Shown here one piece after another: positions 19,266 to 30,449 of a stretch of 64,000 nt of DNA. Source of the stretch: Dipteris shenzhenensis (taxonomy: Eukaryota; Polypodiophyta; Polypodiopsida; Gleicheniales); the NCBI GenBank assembly GCA_047967505.1, contig CM106539.1; one strand, 5' to 3'. The number at the start of each line of letters is the position of its first letter. Position 1 is the stretch's first letter. The position numbers and the translations under genes were made by a program. A model generated the notes under the pieces. That model did not search any database. It worked only from the letters and a program-made list of their open reading frames with translations, and was not told the DNA's origin.

Positions 19266-22200
19266 ACCCAATGCCATTTTACTACAACTTCCTACTTTCA
19301 ACTACTTCTTGTGTAACATGAACAATGCTGCACAAACAAGGTCATGATGTCAGCCATCCAATATGAAGTAATAACATTTCCTACCTTGCGGTAGTAAGTT
19401 GTATGCATTAAAATTGTAGCTTGCACTAAATGCAAATGCATAGTCTAGATCTTGTTCTATTCTTTGAAAGCATACTTTTCTACAAATCTTGCAACCAAGA
19501 CAAGCACATCATCAAGGAATTTAAGAATACACTCCTTGAATTGAATCCCCTTCCATCATGCTATGTAGTTGTGTGATGAAGTACTTCATCTGTTCTTCAA
19601 AAATACCACAAACTCCTAGCACGACATCTCCTTATTCAATAGATCTTCTGCCTTCTTCTAGTTTCCATGCTGGTCCCCAACATATACATATTCAAATACT
19701 TTCATGGTAATGGTCTTCCCTTGCTCTTTTGTCTCTAGGGGGTAGCAGGTTAACTTCTTTTGCCACAATCCTTGTATTGACCCATCAAAAACTTCCTTGC
19801 TATGTAGTCTCCGGTGGTGACTCCACGTGCTGAGGGGATTTTGGAAGAATGCCGAGGGAATTCTTCACCTCCTACTACTTCTTGTGGGAGAAATGCAAGG
19901 CCATGCGGTCCAAGGGTGTCACTTCAATGGCTTCCAGAGTTGTAGCAATGTGAATCCTTAAGAGAAGAAAGGGGAGAAGGAGAAGGGGAGGGGAGATGGA
20001 AGAGGGAGAGAAGAGAGAGAGAAGGGAGGGTAATGCATATAGCAAGAAGGGGGAAGGGGGTGAGAGGCATTCACAAATGAAATAATATCAGAAACATAAA
20101 CAACACCTCTTGGAAAGAAGGAAATCTTCTATTTCTCAAACTTGCATCCACACAACTGAAGACCAAAAGTCAAAATTTCTAGTTTTTATACATAGTACCT
20201 TTTTAAAGGGAGGGCCAATAGCCCTACTCCTTGTCACCACTCTCCCTGTTTCTCATATTACAAGCACTTGGCCATACCAAGGTGGAATTCCATTCCTATT
20301 CTAGCCTTTCCTCCACTATTTCTCTTGGGGTTGAACATGCCCCCCTTCTTGAAGTTGATCCATCATTGGATCAAGTGGTACAAAGAAGTCCGGTTGTAAG
20401 CATACACTACACAAGGGAGTGGCGATCAAAAAGCCATTGGGATATTTAGCAAAAAGGAAATTGGGGCTCCCAAACATGTGTGTAATGCATGTCCTCGAAT
20501 GTTTGCATGTGATGTGCATGAAGATTGTAGACTCGGAGGTACATGTGGATGACCTACTTGAAACGGGGCCCTTCATCCATGTTGAAAATGATCTGGTGGT
20601 GAATGTTAAGATTTATTTCTTCAAGAGTTGGGTGCTTCTCCAAAACATCCCGTAACAAATTTATCAAGAGGTGGAAGAAGTGGATTGAGGCGACCACTGC
20701 TAGATCAGGGACTTCTTCAAACTTGTTGATAGTGCTTCATTTGCATGATAAGGCTGTAAGCAGTGCCAACATGAGGAAAGTTGAAGCGGGGAAAATTGTA
20801 AATGACGTTGGGCTTGCAAGACCTAAATCTTGGAGAGCTAAGCCGGTGTAGATGGCATTGGAGGAGGCTCGTTGGAGGTCGTGCTTCTTCAAAACTCTCC
20901 AGGCGGTGGGCTGGACTTTGATGACTGCATCAGTAGTAGGCATTGTGTGGGGTTGGGCTCTTGGTAGCCGCATCCATCTTCAAGCTTATGGGTGGCCTCT
21001 TACTTCTGGAATGTCCTTTTAATGAATGCCGAGAGCACTTGGACCTCCATGATATCTATGGCCTTGAGATTGAAACTCTATTGCTTGCCCTTCCACAGGC
21101 TAAGATTTGTCATGTCCTCAAAAGGTCGGCATTTGTAGAGGACTCGGTACCATTGAGGATCATTTGTAGGTATATCTTCTATTTGATCCTTGCCATATGT
21201 TGGAAAGTGGTACTACTTTGTGGAAGGCTGTTGGTGGGGGAGATCCTCTGGAGGCACAAAAGTGGGACACAACATATGATGGACTTGGTTGGGAGTGAGG
21301 TCATTGAGAGGGTCTTGTACCATCTCTATAAATGCATCTGTCGAACCCAAGTGTGTGGTGGTGGATGGCTGTGAAGAGGAGGGATGTGTAGATAAGGTGG
21401 AAGTCATGGGGCTAGGGAAGTTAAGTATTTAGAGGGAAAGCAGTAGGGCAATTGATATTATATTATGGGTTGGGAAGTTGGGAAGTGTTGGGTGGGCTAT
21501 GGAGTTAAAGATTGCTGTGGCCATATTTATGTCTTCCTCGGACAATGTACGATGATAAGCAACATGCTCTATTTCAAAATGGCTAAAGCCTTCATCGACC
21601 ATGCGCTGCATGGCTTCTAGGACTTTATTATAGAGCTGGATAATACCAGCGGGAGAGTATTTCACCACTTTGTGGGCCAAAAGATAGTTGTAATTTTTTT
21701 GTCTTCCTCCTGACCATGATTTGGCTTAGACAATTCCAAAATGTCTAGGTTCCGAGAAAAAGGGAGGACTCAAGGAGACACCTACACCAACTATGAAAAT
21801 TAAGGATTATGGGGTGCAAAAGAAGGTGTTAAATATCATATTCCTCTTTGAATTTAAGGTCACCGCTGAAAAAGGCCATAGCTAAGATGGGGGGGTGCAT
21901 GGAAAAAGTGGCGGTAGATGACGTCAAAATGGTATGTGGGGGGAAGGGGATTTGTGAGATCAAGATGATATTGGGGATAGAGGCAATCAAGGGCATGAGT
22001 GCTAAGGTCCATGGGTGCTTCCAAGATCTGGCCATACTCAACTGCCCTCTGACTGTCCATCTCAATTTCTTCAATAGGTTGCGTTCTTGCTAGTTCTAGT
22101 TGATGGTATAGTTGATTGTACTATTCTAGCTGCTCCCAATTTAGGAGGAATGGATGGAAAGGCCATTAAGGGCATTGAGCTAGTCATGGCCTAAGGGAGA

Positions 22201-22575
22201 AGTATTGGTGGTGGTTCACGGAATGCTGAATATAAAGAGGGGATATAGGGATGACTTTCCTATGCTTGGCTGGATGGGATGTAGAAGCTTGAATAGATTC
22301 TTCGAGATGGGGCTAAGCATGGGTTTCTTCAATAATCTCTTCTTGGGTTACATTCCCAGGGAGGAGCACAAAGATAAGAAGAGCAGACGATGGCGTAGAG
22401 GGGGGAAGATGGATTGATAGCAGTGGTAGAAGGAGTGATGGAAGGGCTACACAAGTTATGGGCCTAAGTTTGTGGCTCAACTCCATGGGGCCAAAGGAAT
22501 TGTAGATTGCAAAGAGATCACTCATGGACTCATTAGAGCTTTTTTATTTACCAGTATGGGAAGTTCCATGCAACC
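19266..22575. other. Unassigned, probably degenerate repeat sequence
   Basis: No domain, LTR or RNA gene is recognised. The sequence contains a purine-rich patch at about 19960-20060 and open frames of 60-145 codons on both strands (for example 20943-21374 plus and 21429-21680 minus) without family motifs. The minus-strand frames become gypsy-like only from about 22577 rightwards. Part of this may be the untranslated end of that element. Confidence 0.35.
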
Positions 22576-22576
22576 T

Positions 22577-22805
22577 TTAGTGGGAAAGATCTTTCCATTC
22601 ACTGCGGTACCATGACCAGAGTGGGTTCAAGGTTAACCTTAAACGCCAGGAGCTGGATGCACATCTTGTAGGATATGAGGTCATGGCTTGCACCAGGGTT
22701 GATGAAGGCTTCCGCTGAGCAACTATTTTCCCTACACAATTGAAAGTCCACTTGTACCCGAGCCAAGGAAACAGTGAGATCATCCATGGGGTTTAACCCC
22801 TCCAC
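22577..22805 (-). pseudogene. Retropepsin-like fragment
   Basis: The minus strand encodes AEAFINPGASHDLIS, resembling the gypsy protease active site (A-F-I-D-T/P-G-A-S-H-x-x-I-S) but with N in place of the catalytic D. A short continuation carries LLAFKVNLEPTL. It lies downstream, in minus reading, of the integrase C-terminus at 22960-23354, the reverse of the normal pol order. Confidence 0.55.
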
Positions 22806-22949
22806 GGATGATTTGCAAAATGGTTATTAGTCCTAAGTTTTTGGCCTTGGCTTGTCAATCCCTTGCTTCCTCTATCACTTGTCGCTTCATACGAGTGATT
22901 TCCTTCTTTAGTTCTTTTTCCCAAAGGATGGCCTACAGTGTTTGGAGGG

Positions 22950-24655
22950 TCAAGGGACCATAATAGCATTTTGTTTTGCTGCCTTTGATGTAACCATCCA
23001 TTTCAATGCCATCAAGGGTTGCAATTATGCATGACCCTTGTGGTGTGATTTCAACAACCCGATATGGACCCATACCTTGATATTTCAATGACGCTTCATG
23101 TTCCTTATGCTATATAGTAACACAAGGTCTCCTTCTTTTAGGTCCTTGTTCTTGAGGTTGCGGTCAAACCATTTTTTATGGCATAGTTTTTCAGCCTTTA
23201 TGAAATTTGCTGCTCTCAACCTCATTTCAAGCTTGATTAGCCTTTCTGGAATCACCTCTTTAGATAATCTATCCCTAATTGCAACTCTGAGTCTTGGGAA
23301 TTTGAATTCCATGGGCATTACTATTTTAACCCCAAATGCTAGGCTAAAGGGCATGCAATTGGTGGCGATCTTTTATGCCATTTGGTAGGCCCAAAGTGCC
23401 ATGGTGAGTTTATGCTCCTAGTCATTACGATTGGCCTCTACTGTGCATGTCATTGTGTGGCACAAGGTCATCTTTGAGCTCTCAACTTGGACGTTTTCTC
23501 TTGGCTAATAGGGTGTGGACTTCCTATGAATGATGAGGAACTTGCTCATTATAATGCTCACAATTTCTAGTGGAAGGCCAAAGCGTGATATTATGTTTTT
23601 GTACAGGAACTTAGAAAAAGTCCTTGCATGCTCTTTCCTGGTAGCCTTGGCTTCTTCCCACTTTGTAAAGTAATCTATGACCATGATAATATATTAGGCA
23701 TGAGTCCCTTTAGCTTGCAAGCTGATGGGTCCTAGAAAATAGATACCCCACTTTTCAAAGGGTTTATCTGTAAGCACTTCTGTCAGGGCTATATAGTCTT
23801 GGTTGTGGGGGATGGAGGCTTGTTGGCAAGGGTCACATCGTTGAACATATTCTGTCACATTCACAAAGAGAGTTGGCCACCATAATCCTGCTTGCAATAC
23901 CTTGTAGGATGTAAGCTCCCCAGCAAAATGACAACTTGCGATGAGGGCCACTTCATCCAGGACCTCCAAAAATTCATCCTCACAGACATAGCGGTGCATT
24001 ATACCATCCTTGCTCATGTGATGGAGCTAGCTAGCTATCAGCTGATATGGAGCCGCATCCTTGATAAGTTTCCTAGCCCTATCCTTATTGAGGTCCTTGT
24101 CTTGATGGAAACCCATTAGCTAGAAAGTGTCTGATCTTCAGGGCCCATTTTGGAATTAGATCCACAAGGAATAGCAGGGCATTCAAAAGATCGTCCTCCA
24201 CTCTTGTTGTTGCCAGTTCTCCATTGGGAATGCGGGACATGTGATCAACCATAAAGTGTGTATGTCCCTTCCTTATAGCGGGACGATGAAATCAAATTCT
24301 AAAAGGATGAGCACGCACCCTATTGTGAACCTAGAGGTATCAATGTTGACATGAAATATCAAGTCCTAGTTAGGTGCTCACAAAATTGAGGCTAAAGCCA
24401 AGACAAGGTTGAGGGTTTCATAGGAGGTATGGCATTCCTTTGTCGAGCCTTTGTCCAATAGAAAACAACCAATAGTTTGTATAAAGGGTGGGCAATGTCG
24501 ACGTAGTTGTAGATGAATCTACTATAGTAGCTTGTGTTCCCAGTAAACCTTTGTACACCCTTTACATTGGTGGGGGGTGGTAGCACCAGGATAAGTTTGA
24601 TTTTATTATAATCCATGGAGAGCCCATTTTTGGACACCATGTCTCAGGATAAATC
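22950..24655 (-). mobile_element. Ty3/gypsy RT-thumb to integrase remnant
   Basis: Minus-strand order: end of RT (24392-24640; HMVSKNGLSMD then VQRFTGNTSYYSRFI), a decayed RNase H span, integrase zinc region (23694-24017; FAGELTSYKVLQ, WWPTL, RCDPCQQAS), integrase core traces across broken frames (KWGIYFLGP, VIDYFTKWEEA, RFGLP, NVQVE), and the C-terminal region (23085-23354; LKEGDLVLLY, then a GPYRV segment near 23060). The first catalytic Asp of the core (usually GIDF) is Tyr. Many stops are present. Its left, RT-proximal end is fused to copia sequence at about 24655-24675. Confidence 0.75.
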
Positions 24656-24674
24656 CTGTCTTTAACCTAGAATT

Positions 24675-25680
24675 GGCATTTCAAACTTACAAGTAGAAGG
24701 ATTATAGCATCTATACCCTTTCTGTTGCAGAGAATATCCAATAAAGATGCACTTTTCAGCTTTTGGATCCAACTTGGATCTCAACTCATCTGGCACATGA
24801 ACATAGGCAATGCAACCAAAAACTTTCAAATGAGAAATATCTGGTTTCCTACCAGTATACCTCTCCTCTAGCGTCATGCCATGTATTGCTCCAATGGGAG
24901 TCCTATTCATTATGTAGACTGCTATAGCAACTGCTTGAGCCCAATAAAAATCTGGCAGGTCTTTTTCGTTGAGCATGGCATGAGATACCTCTCCAATATG
25001 CCTGTTTTTCCTTTCTGCAAGTCCATTTTGCTGTGGGGTATGACTCCGTGAATATTGTTGCTTTATGCCATGCTCCTGTAGGAACCTTGCAAACTCATTT
25101 GAGAGGTACTCTCCCCCTTCATCTGACCTTAGGCATTTTATTTGTAAACCTATTTCTTTTTCAACCATAGCTTTAAAAGCTTTGAAATGCCCAAGCACTT
25201 CACTTTTCTTTTTCATAAAATACACCCAAACTTTTCTGCTGTAGTCATTAATAAAAGTAACAAAATAATGACAACCTCCAATAGATGCAGCTTTAGTAGT
25301 CCACACATCAGAGTGGATTAATTCCAATGGCCTCTTACTTTCTTGAATAGGTCTAGGAAATGGTGTCCTTGCCTATTTTCCACATTAACAGGCTTCACAT
25401 ACCTTATGCATTTTTGCAACCTTGAATTAGGCAATCCTGCAACAATATTTTGGGCCTGCATTAATTTAAGTCACTGTACATTAACATGACCAATGCGTTT
25501 ATGCCAGATATCAATATCTGCAACTACACCGGTCCCATGTGCAAACATTGCTGCACTCAATTCAGGCATGTCCGCATCCAACGTAAACATCCTACCCTTC
25601 TTCTTCCCTTTTGCTATCAAGCGACCTTTATTTTTCATATCCTCAACAAAGCATTCATGAGGATTTAATCTGACCTGCAA
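24675..25680 (-). pseudogene. Copia integrase of element A
   Basis: The GAG-pre-integrase zinc segment (25471-25680; WHKRIGHVNVQ) is followed by a core at about 24680-25327. HSDVWT (first Asp), RSDEGGEY (second Asp) and NGLAERKN (Glu) preserve the D,D,E triad, then FGCIAYVHVP and IFIGYS close the domain. A stop separates the zinc part from the core near 25360-25470. The frame ends in gypsy-derived sequence. Confidence 0.8.
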
Positions 25681-25683
25681 GCC

Positions 25684-26049
25684 CTACTCAACCATTTGAC
25701 CAATAGAAACCAGGTTCTTAGTGATGTTCGGGACATGAAATACATCAGACATGTATTTCTTTTTCCCATCCTGCATAGACAAAGGAATTTTACCAATCTG
25801 CACAATAGGATGTGTAGGATCATCACCAGTCTCCACAAATCTTGGTTTTTCCATTTTCCTTGCATCTTGCATCCATTCTGCATGACCTGTCATGTGGTTT
25901 GATGCATCTGAGTCAACATACCACACATCATTGCTTTCTTCTCTGCACTTGTCACAGAATTGGTCATGTGCTACACATAAACAAATGCTCATTTCTGTCA
26001 TCACCCTGTCTACTAGAGGATGCATAATTGCCTTGCTGGAATTTTCCAT
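25684..26049 (-). pseudogene. Copia protease region of element A
   Basis: The frame contains VWYVDSDASNHMTGH, the copia protease active-site region. The normal D-S-G-A triad reads D-S-D-A here, a change expected to kill the enzyme, and element D retains DSGAS. Downstream DVFHVPNITKNLVSIGQ is typical. A stop follows the VE end, where D reads on. Confidence 0.75.
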
Positions 26050-26949
26050 TCATAATGTCATTCTACTTTTTATAGCAATCTTTAGCCATATGACCCATTT
26101 TACCACAGTAGTAGCATTCAATATTGATATTTGCATTTTGGCCTCTCTGCCATCCACGACGACCTCTTTGGCTCCCCCTGCCTCTAAGGTTACCACGTCC
26201 TCCTCCATAGGACTGGTTTTCTTGAATTTGCTGCATATTCTGATTTCTGCCATGGCCTCCAGATGGCCTCCAGATTGGCCTGCTCTACCTCTGCCTCTAC
26301 CTCTTCCAGCATTTGAGTAGAAGACAGTTTCTTTTGAAGTTCCTCCTGAAGAAGATGCACTACCATTTCTCTGCTCTTCAGAAATTAGAAGAGCAATCAA
26401 CTCCTCAAAATCAGGAAATTTTTCACGGACGGCAATGGATGTCCGAAACTGTGCATAATCCTTTCCTAGACCATTAAAGGCCACAGAAACTAAATCATCT
26501 TCCACTGGCAACCCAATGGAAGCAAGTGCATCTGCAATCTTCTTCACCTTCATGTGGTAGTCACTGATGCTCATATTTTCTCTCTGCACATTATGCAACT
26601 CTTGCTTGAGCTGCATTTTCCTGGCTTGGGTATTTGTGCTGTACATTTTTGTCAAAGTATCCCACACCTCCTTCGGCGTGCTTGCATCCTGAATATGCAC
26701 AATCATAGAATCTCAAATACTGATAAATAGCCAGTACATAACTTTTCTGGCTCTCTCATGCCATCCTTTAAATGCCTGCAACTCCCGTTGATTGGGAACA
26801 TTAGGAATAACTGGTTCTTGTTTAGCTCTAGTAATGAACTCCCAATAGCCTTTTCCCTTAAGAAGATGCGTCATTCTAAACTTCCATGCTTGGAAGTTGT
26901 TCTTGTCAAGCTTTTCAGTGACTATCTGTGAAAGAGCATCAGATGCCAT
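26050..26949 (-). pseudogene. Copia gag of element A
   Basis: Starts at ATG near 26949 (MASDALSQIVTEKLDKNNF). It contains KFRMTHLLKGKGYW, the UBN2-type capsid with KKIADALASIGLPVEDD and FEELIALLISEEQRN, and then an RGRGRGRAG tract. One in-frame TGA lies near 26708. The CCHC knuckle (C-x2-C-x4-H-x4-C, 26075-26116) is intact in the neighbouring phase, so a frameshift separates it from capsid. Confidence 0.8.
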
Positions 26950-27443
26950 TATAGAACACTGCAAAAATATTATGTCACTGCAAAAAACACAACTTCTGTC
27001 TCACAAGGGCAGATCTGCAAAACTGACAAAAGTGGTATTTGACCACACAGTCACTTCCTAGTGACGATTTTGCATTAACAGGCAATAAGAATGATTTTGT
27101 CACTCCCAATATCTCTGTGCATAGGCATACAATGCAATTTTTGCAGAAACTTTTCACCGACCTGCAGAACAATGGTCGTAGAACCAAAACAGGGCACTCT
27201 TCTGAGTGCCTATGGAAAACTTCTGCCACCAAAACGGGCCCCGAAACGGCCTCAAATCAGAAAAATAATCCTCTCACCGCACTACGAAGGGCGTCTCAAT
27301 TTGAGACAGTGCACTCTTGCACTTTCCGGCTGTGCTACCTGTAGAGATTTACTCCCAAACTCAAAAAAGGAAAGCAACACTGATCCTCTTACCAAGACAC
27401 TGTGAACTTGGTTTGGTTCCTTGAGCTCCTTACCACGAACCAA

Positions 27444-27455
27444 GCTCTGATACCA
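27444..27455 (-). promoter_or_regulatory. Element A primer-binding site
   Basis: The reverse complement is TGGTATCAGAGC, directly next to the 5' LTR end, and is complementary to plant initiator Met-tRNA. Confidence 0.9.
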
Positions 27456-27814
27456 TGTGAAGAGAGTGGGAGAGAGGTAAGGAGTCTCACTTGCAGCTTT
27501 CTCACATACACAATGGAAGAATACACACAAAGATGGAGGCTGAAAACAGTTTTCCTCTTCTTAGTTGTGAAAGCGAAAAGAACTCTCTCTCTTAGTACAA
27601 AAGAAATAAATGAACCTATATGTGGGTCTCAAACCAAACTCAGCTAACCTAGGTGGCATACTAACTGAGCCACTAACTAAAGTACATAAAGATAGCTGTC
27701 ATCCAGCTATTATTCATGGGCAGTGTACCAATCGCATTTGCAGCTAACAAGTTGGTGACATAAATGCACAACGATCACCCTGGCATATCACGAGTGGAGC
27801 TCGATATCTCAACA
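27456..27814 (-). repeat. Element A 5' LTR
   Basis: This 359-bp LTR reads TGTTGAGATATCGAGC on the minus strand and ends TCACA. It is closely similar to the LTRs of C (47512-47866) and D (52241-52551, 60005-60364). Confidence 0.9.
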
Positions 27815-28211
27815 TACACATAGGAATTCTAGAAGGATTCTTCTTGACTCCACACTCCTCCACATGCCTTCCACACAATTGGCATGTGGCCTCTCTTATA
27901 TTATTAGAACACATGGACATGAGCCCACCTCTTTATATGACTCACTCTTCCTTTTTTCTAAAAACCCCATAATGTCCCATACACAAACAACTCTCACCCC
28001 ATACCAAGCTATTTATCATTCATACACATGGTATTTACAATGATCCATTCCACTCATCCTCTTAATCCCATACAATATCTTAGAAAATAGAAATAAGTGA
28101 GAGCCGCTAGGCTATCACCTGATACTCAAACTCTTATCAAAACATAGAGAAAAACAATACCAATGCCAAATAAGAAATATCAATTTTGGCGTCACATCTT
28201 TCCCCCCCCAG
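27815..28211. other. Spacer between element A and the phosphatase gene
   Basis: AT-rich sequence without recognisable coding or repeat content. A run of C (28202-28209) precedes the phosphatase reading frame. It may hold an intron or promoter of that gene. Confidence 0.4.
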
Positions 28212-28214
28212 TAG

Positions 28215-28773
28215 CAAAGGAGGAAAGCAGCAAAATGGAATCAAATTTATAGGTGGTATTTGGACATATTGGAAAGATTGGAGGGAGAGCCATCGGGAGT
28301 GGTAGCCATCCCTTTAATGGATCATCCTCAGCTCTTGTGCCTACCTCCAACCCCACCAAAAGTGGTACCGATGCCTCTCCACCATCAAGAACAAAGAGTT
28401 GTGATCTTAGACTTGAATGGCCTTTTAGTAAAGGTTGTTGAGTTGTATCATGGAGATATATCCCCACCTTATGCAATCCTGATGGAAAAACATAAAGAGT
28501 CCAAGGGACGGACCATGTTTACTCATAGAGATGTTGTTGCCTTCTTGGACTTTTGCGTGTCTTGGTTTGAAGTGTTTATTTGGAGCACATCTAGAAGAAC
28601 ATATGTAAAAAAAAATCCTCCATGCATGCTTTCCACAACATTTTGTAAAGATAACATTTCTAGCTCTCAGGAAGATTGTTATAATGTTGGACTCATGGTG
28701 AACAAAAATGGAGAGTTGTTGAATGATAAGCATGCTATCTTCAAGGACTTGCCAACTGTTTGGAACTAGTTCA
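28215..28773 (+). pseudogene. HAD/FCP1-like phosphatase, 5' part (interrupted by element B)
   Basis: The frame is open from a stop at 28212. It holds VVILDLNGLLV (motif I of the FCP1/NIF-type HAD family; the second acidic residue is Asn, as in several plant family members), then HRDVVAFLDFCVSWFEVFIWS (motif II region) and KDLPTVW (motif III Lys). The family dephosphorylates proteins such as RNA polymerase II CTD, but this branch may be non-catalytic. An in-frame TAG at 28767-28769 precedes the insertion. The gene resumes at 34278 after removal of element B and one copy of GTTCA. No intron is visible between the parts, so a retrocopy or last exon is possible. Confidence 0.7.
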
Positions 28774-29487
28774 TGTTAGATATCAATGCTCCACTCTCGT
28801 GTAACTATGCGGAAACAAGCTAACTCTACTTGTAAGCCCCCCATATGAGGAGAAGGCATTTGAGTAGCTCGGTTATCTGGTAGGTCCTAGTTTGGACACC
28901 AGATGGGGGCCATGTGTGGCCTGATAGCTGGACAGAGTTGGCACACTACCAACTAGGCTACATGCAAGTGCGGGAAGGCATCCCATGACTGACCGCACTG
29001 AGGGTAGACAGAGCATTTCTCGAGGTAGCCCACTCTTAGGTTGCGGGGCCCGTTTGGAGTCCCAGATGATCCCGGATGGCTGTGGGCCGAACGGTGTCCG
29101 TAGGTCAGTTACTCTATTTTGTGCACCGGTTCTATCGTGTGGTCGGTGGCCTATTTTGGGATCGTCGACCGTTTTGGGCAGACTAGGTCGGTCACCCAAT
29201 TGGGTCCAATCGACTACGACTAGTGGCTATACAAGAGCAAGCCCGTGAAGCCCATTTCATCACTGGCTACAGCAACCCTGATTCCTTAGCATCCAGCCTC
29301 CGTCCTCTACTATTTCCATCTTGCCATCGAAGCTTCTTTCATAGGAGCGCACGGTTGGGAGGCAGCGCCATCTATTGTATCAGATCTATAGTAATCAAAT
29401 TTTTGATTCTCCATACTATCTGTTTTTCTCTCTTACGTACGAGATCCTATTATCTGTTGAGCACAGAGGTTGTATTGTTTTCTTACA
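28774..29487 (+). repeat. Element B 5' LTR
   Basis: 714 bp, starting TGTTAGATATC and ending TTTTCTTACA. The probable TATA site reads TATACAAG at 29228-29235, where the 3' LTR has TATATAAG. Confidence 0.93.
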
Positions 29488-29499
29488 TGGTATCAGAGC
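29488..29499 (+). promoter_or_regulatory. Element B primer-binding site
   Basis: TGGTATCAGAGC immediately follows the 5' LTR and is the standard initiator Met-tRNA complement. Confidence 0.92.
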
Positions 29500-29557
29500 C
29501 TGGACTCTAGCAAGAAGATTTGGTAGTGTGTTTCTGTTTGCGAGCAGATTGTGAGAG

Positions 29558-30340
29558 ATGGCCCAGCCCGCAAGACTGTGAATCCCACTATTCAGCGAAA
29601 GCAGAAAGTTGGACGGCTCTAACTATCCACTCTGGAAGTTCAAGATGAAGACCATCCTAAGCACATATGAGCTTTGGGATACTGCTACTGGGGTGGACGT
29701 GAGGCTGGTTGCGAGATCGGATCTAGCCAATGCAGGACAACAGATAGTACCAACTGTGGATGAGATTCTCGCGTGGACAAGAAGAAATGCAGATGCACTG
29801 TGTTCTATTGTCTGCAATCTAAGTGATTCCGTCATGGCATTAATTCAACATGTCACCATAGTGGAGGAGGCATGGACGGGGTCTTGAAAAATCAGTACGA
29901 GACCACGAATCAGACACGGATTCAGAATCTGAAGACTCAACTCGCGAATGAGAAATTGTTTGAATCTGAAGCGGCAGAGAAGTTCATCACTAGGGTGAAG
30001 AATCTACGTGATCAGATGACTGCAATTGGCATCACCATCACCAGCGAGAATCTAGCATGAAGGTGCATACGGATTCTCCCACCAAAGTACGATGGTCTTG
30101 TTACGATGTTGAATATGCAAAACAAAAATCCACCCCTCAACTTTGAGGATTTCAGCACGATGCTTCTGGAGGAGGAGATGCGTTAAAAGATGAGGACTAG
30201 AGAAGATTCGGCTTTCTATGCTGGATCAAAGAAAGGTAAGGGTAAGGACTCTGGTAACCCATCTTCTTCTGATGATAAAAAGAGAAAGAAGAAGATCAAG
30301 TGCTTCTATTGCAACAAGGCAGGGCACAAGTAAAATGAGT
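29558..30340 (+). pseudogene. Copia gag of element B
   Basis: ATG at 29558 opens a frame with an early TGA, then LDGSNYPLWKFKMKTIL, a typical copia gag start. A frameshift near 29880 moves the reading to VLKNQYETTNQ and FITRVKNLRDQM. A CCHC knuckle CFYCNKAGHK-stop-NEC lies near 30300-30340. A TAA replaces the residue after HK. The product would form the particle shell. Confidence 0.82.
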
Positions 30341-30449
30341 GCCGAAAGAAGATTACAGATGAGAAGAATGAAGAAAAGAAAGAGTCCAGCAACAATGCGC
30401 AGGCAGTACCAATAGAGCTGTTCGTAGCAATTAAGGAGATTCGCACGGG

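Larger units (their letters stand above)
24656..27814 (-). mobile_element. Element A: 5' part of a Ty1/copia retrotransposon, truncated
   Basis: Minus-strand order is 5' LTR (27456-27814), primer site (27444-27455), gag, zinc knuckle, protease and integrase, with loss of RT, RNase H and the 3' LTR. It belongs to the same family as C and D, which give the expected continuation. Homology stops after CYNPSTCKF at about 24675, where gypsy RT sequence takes over. Reading is broken by a stop inside gag near 26708, a frame change at the knuckle, and others. The boundary suggests recombination or template switching between element types. Confidence 0.85.

Noticed and set aside
20943-21374. A 143-codon plus frame with no LTR context
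   Set aside because: No family motif, and the minus strand is also open across part of it; not enough to call a gene.
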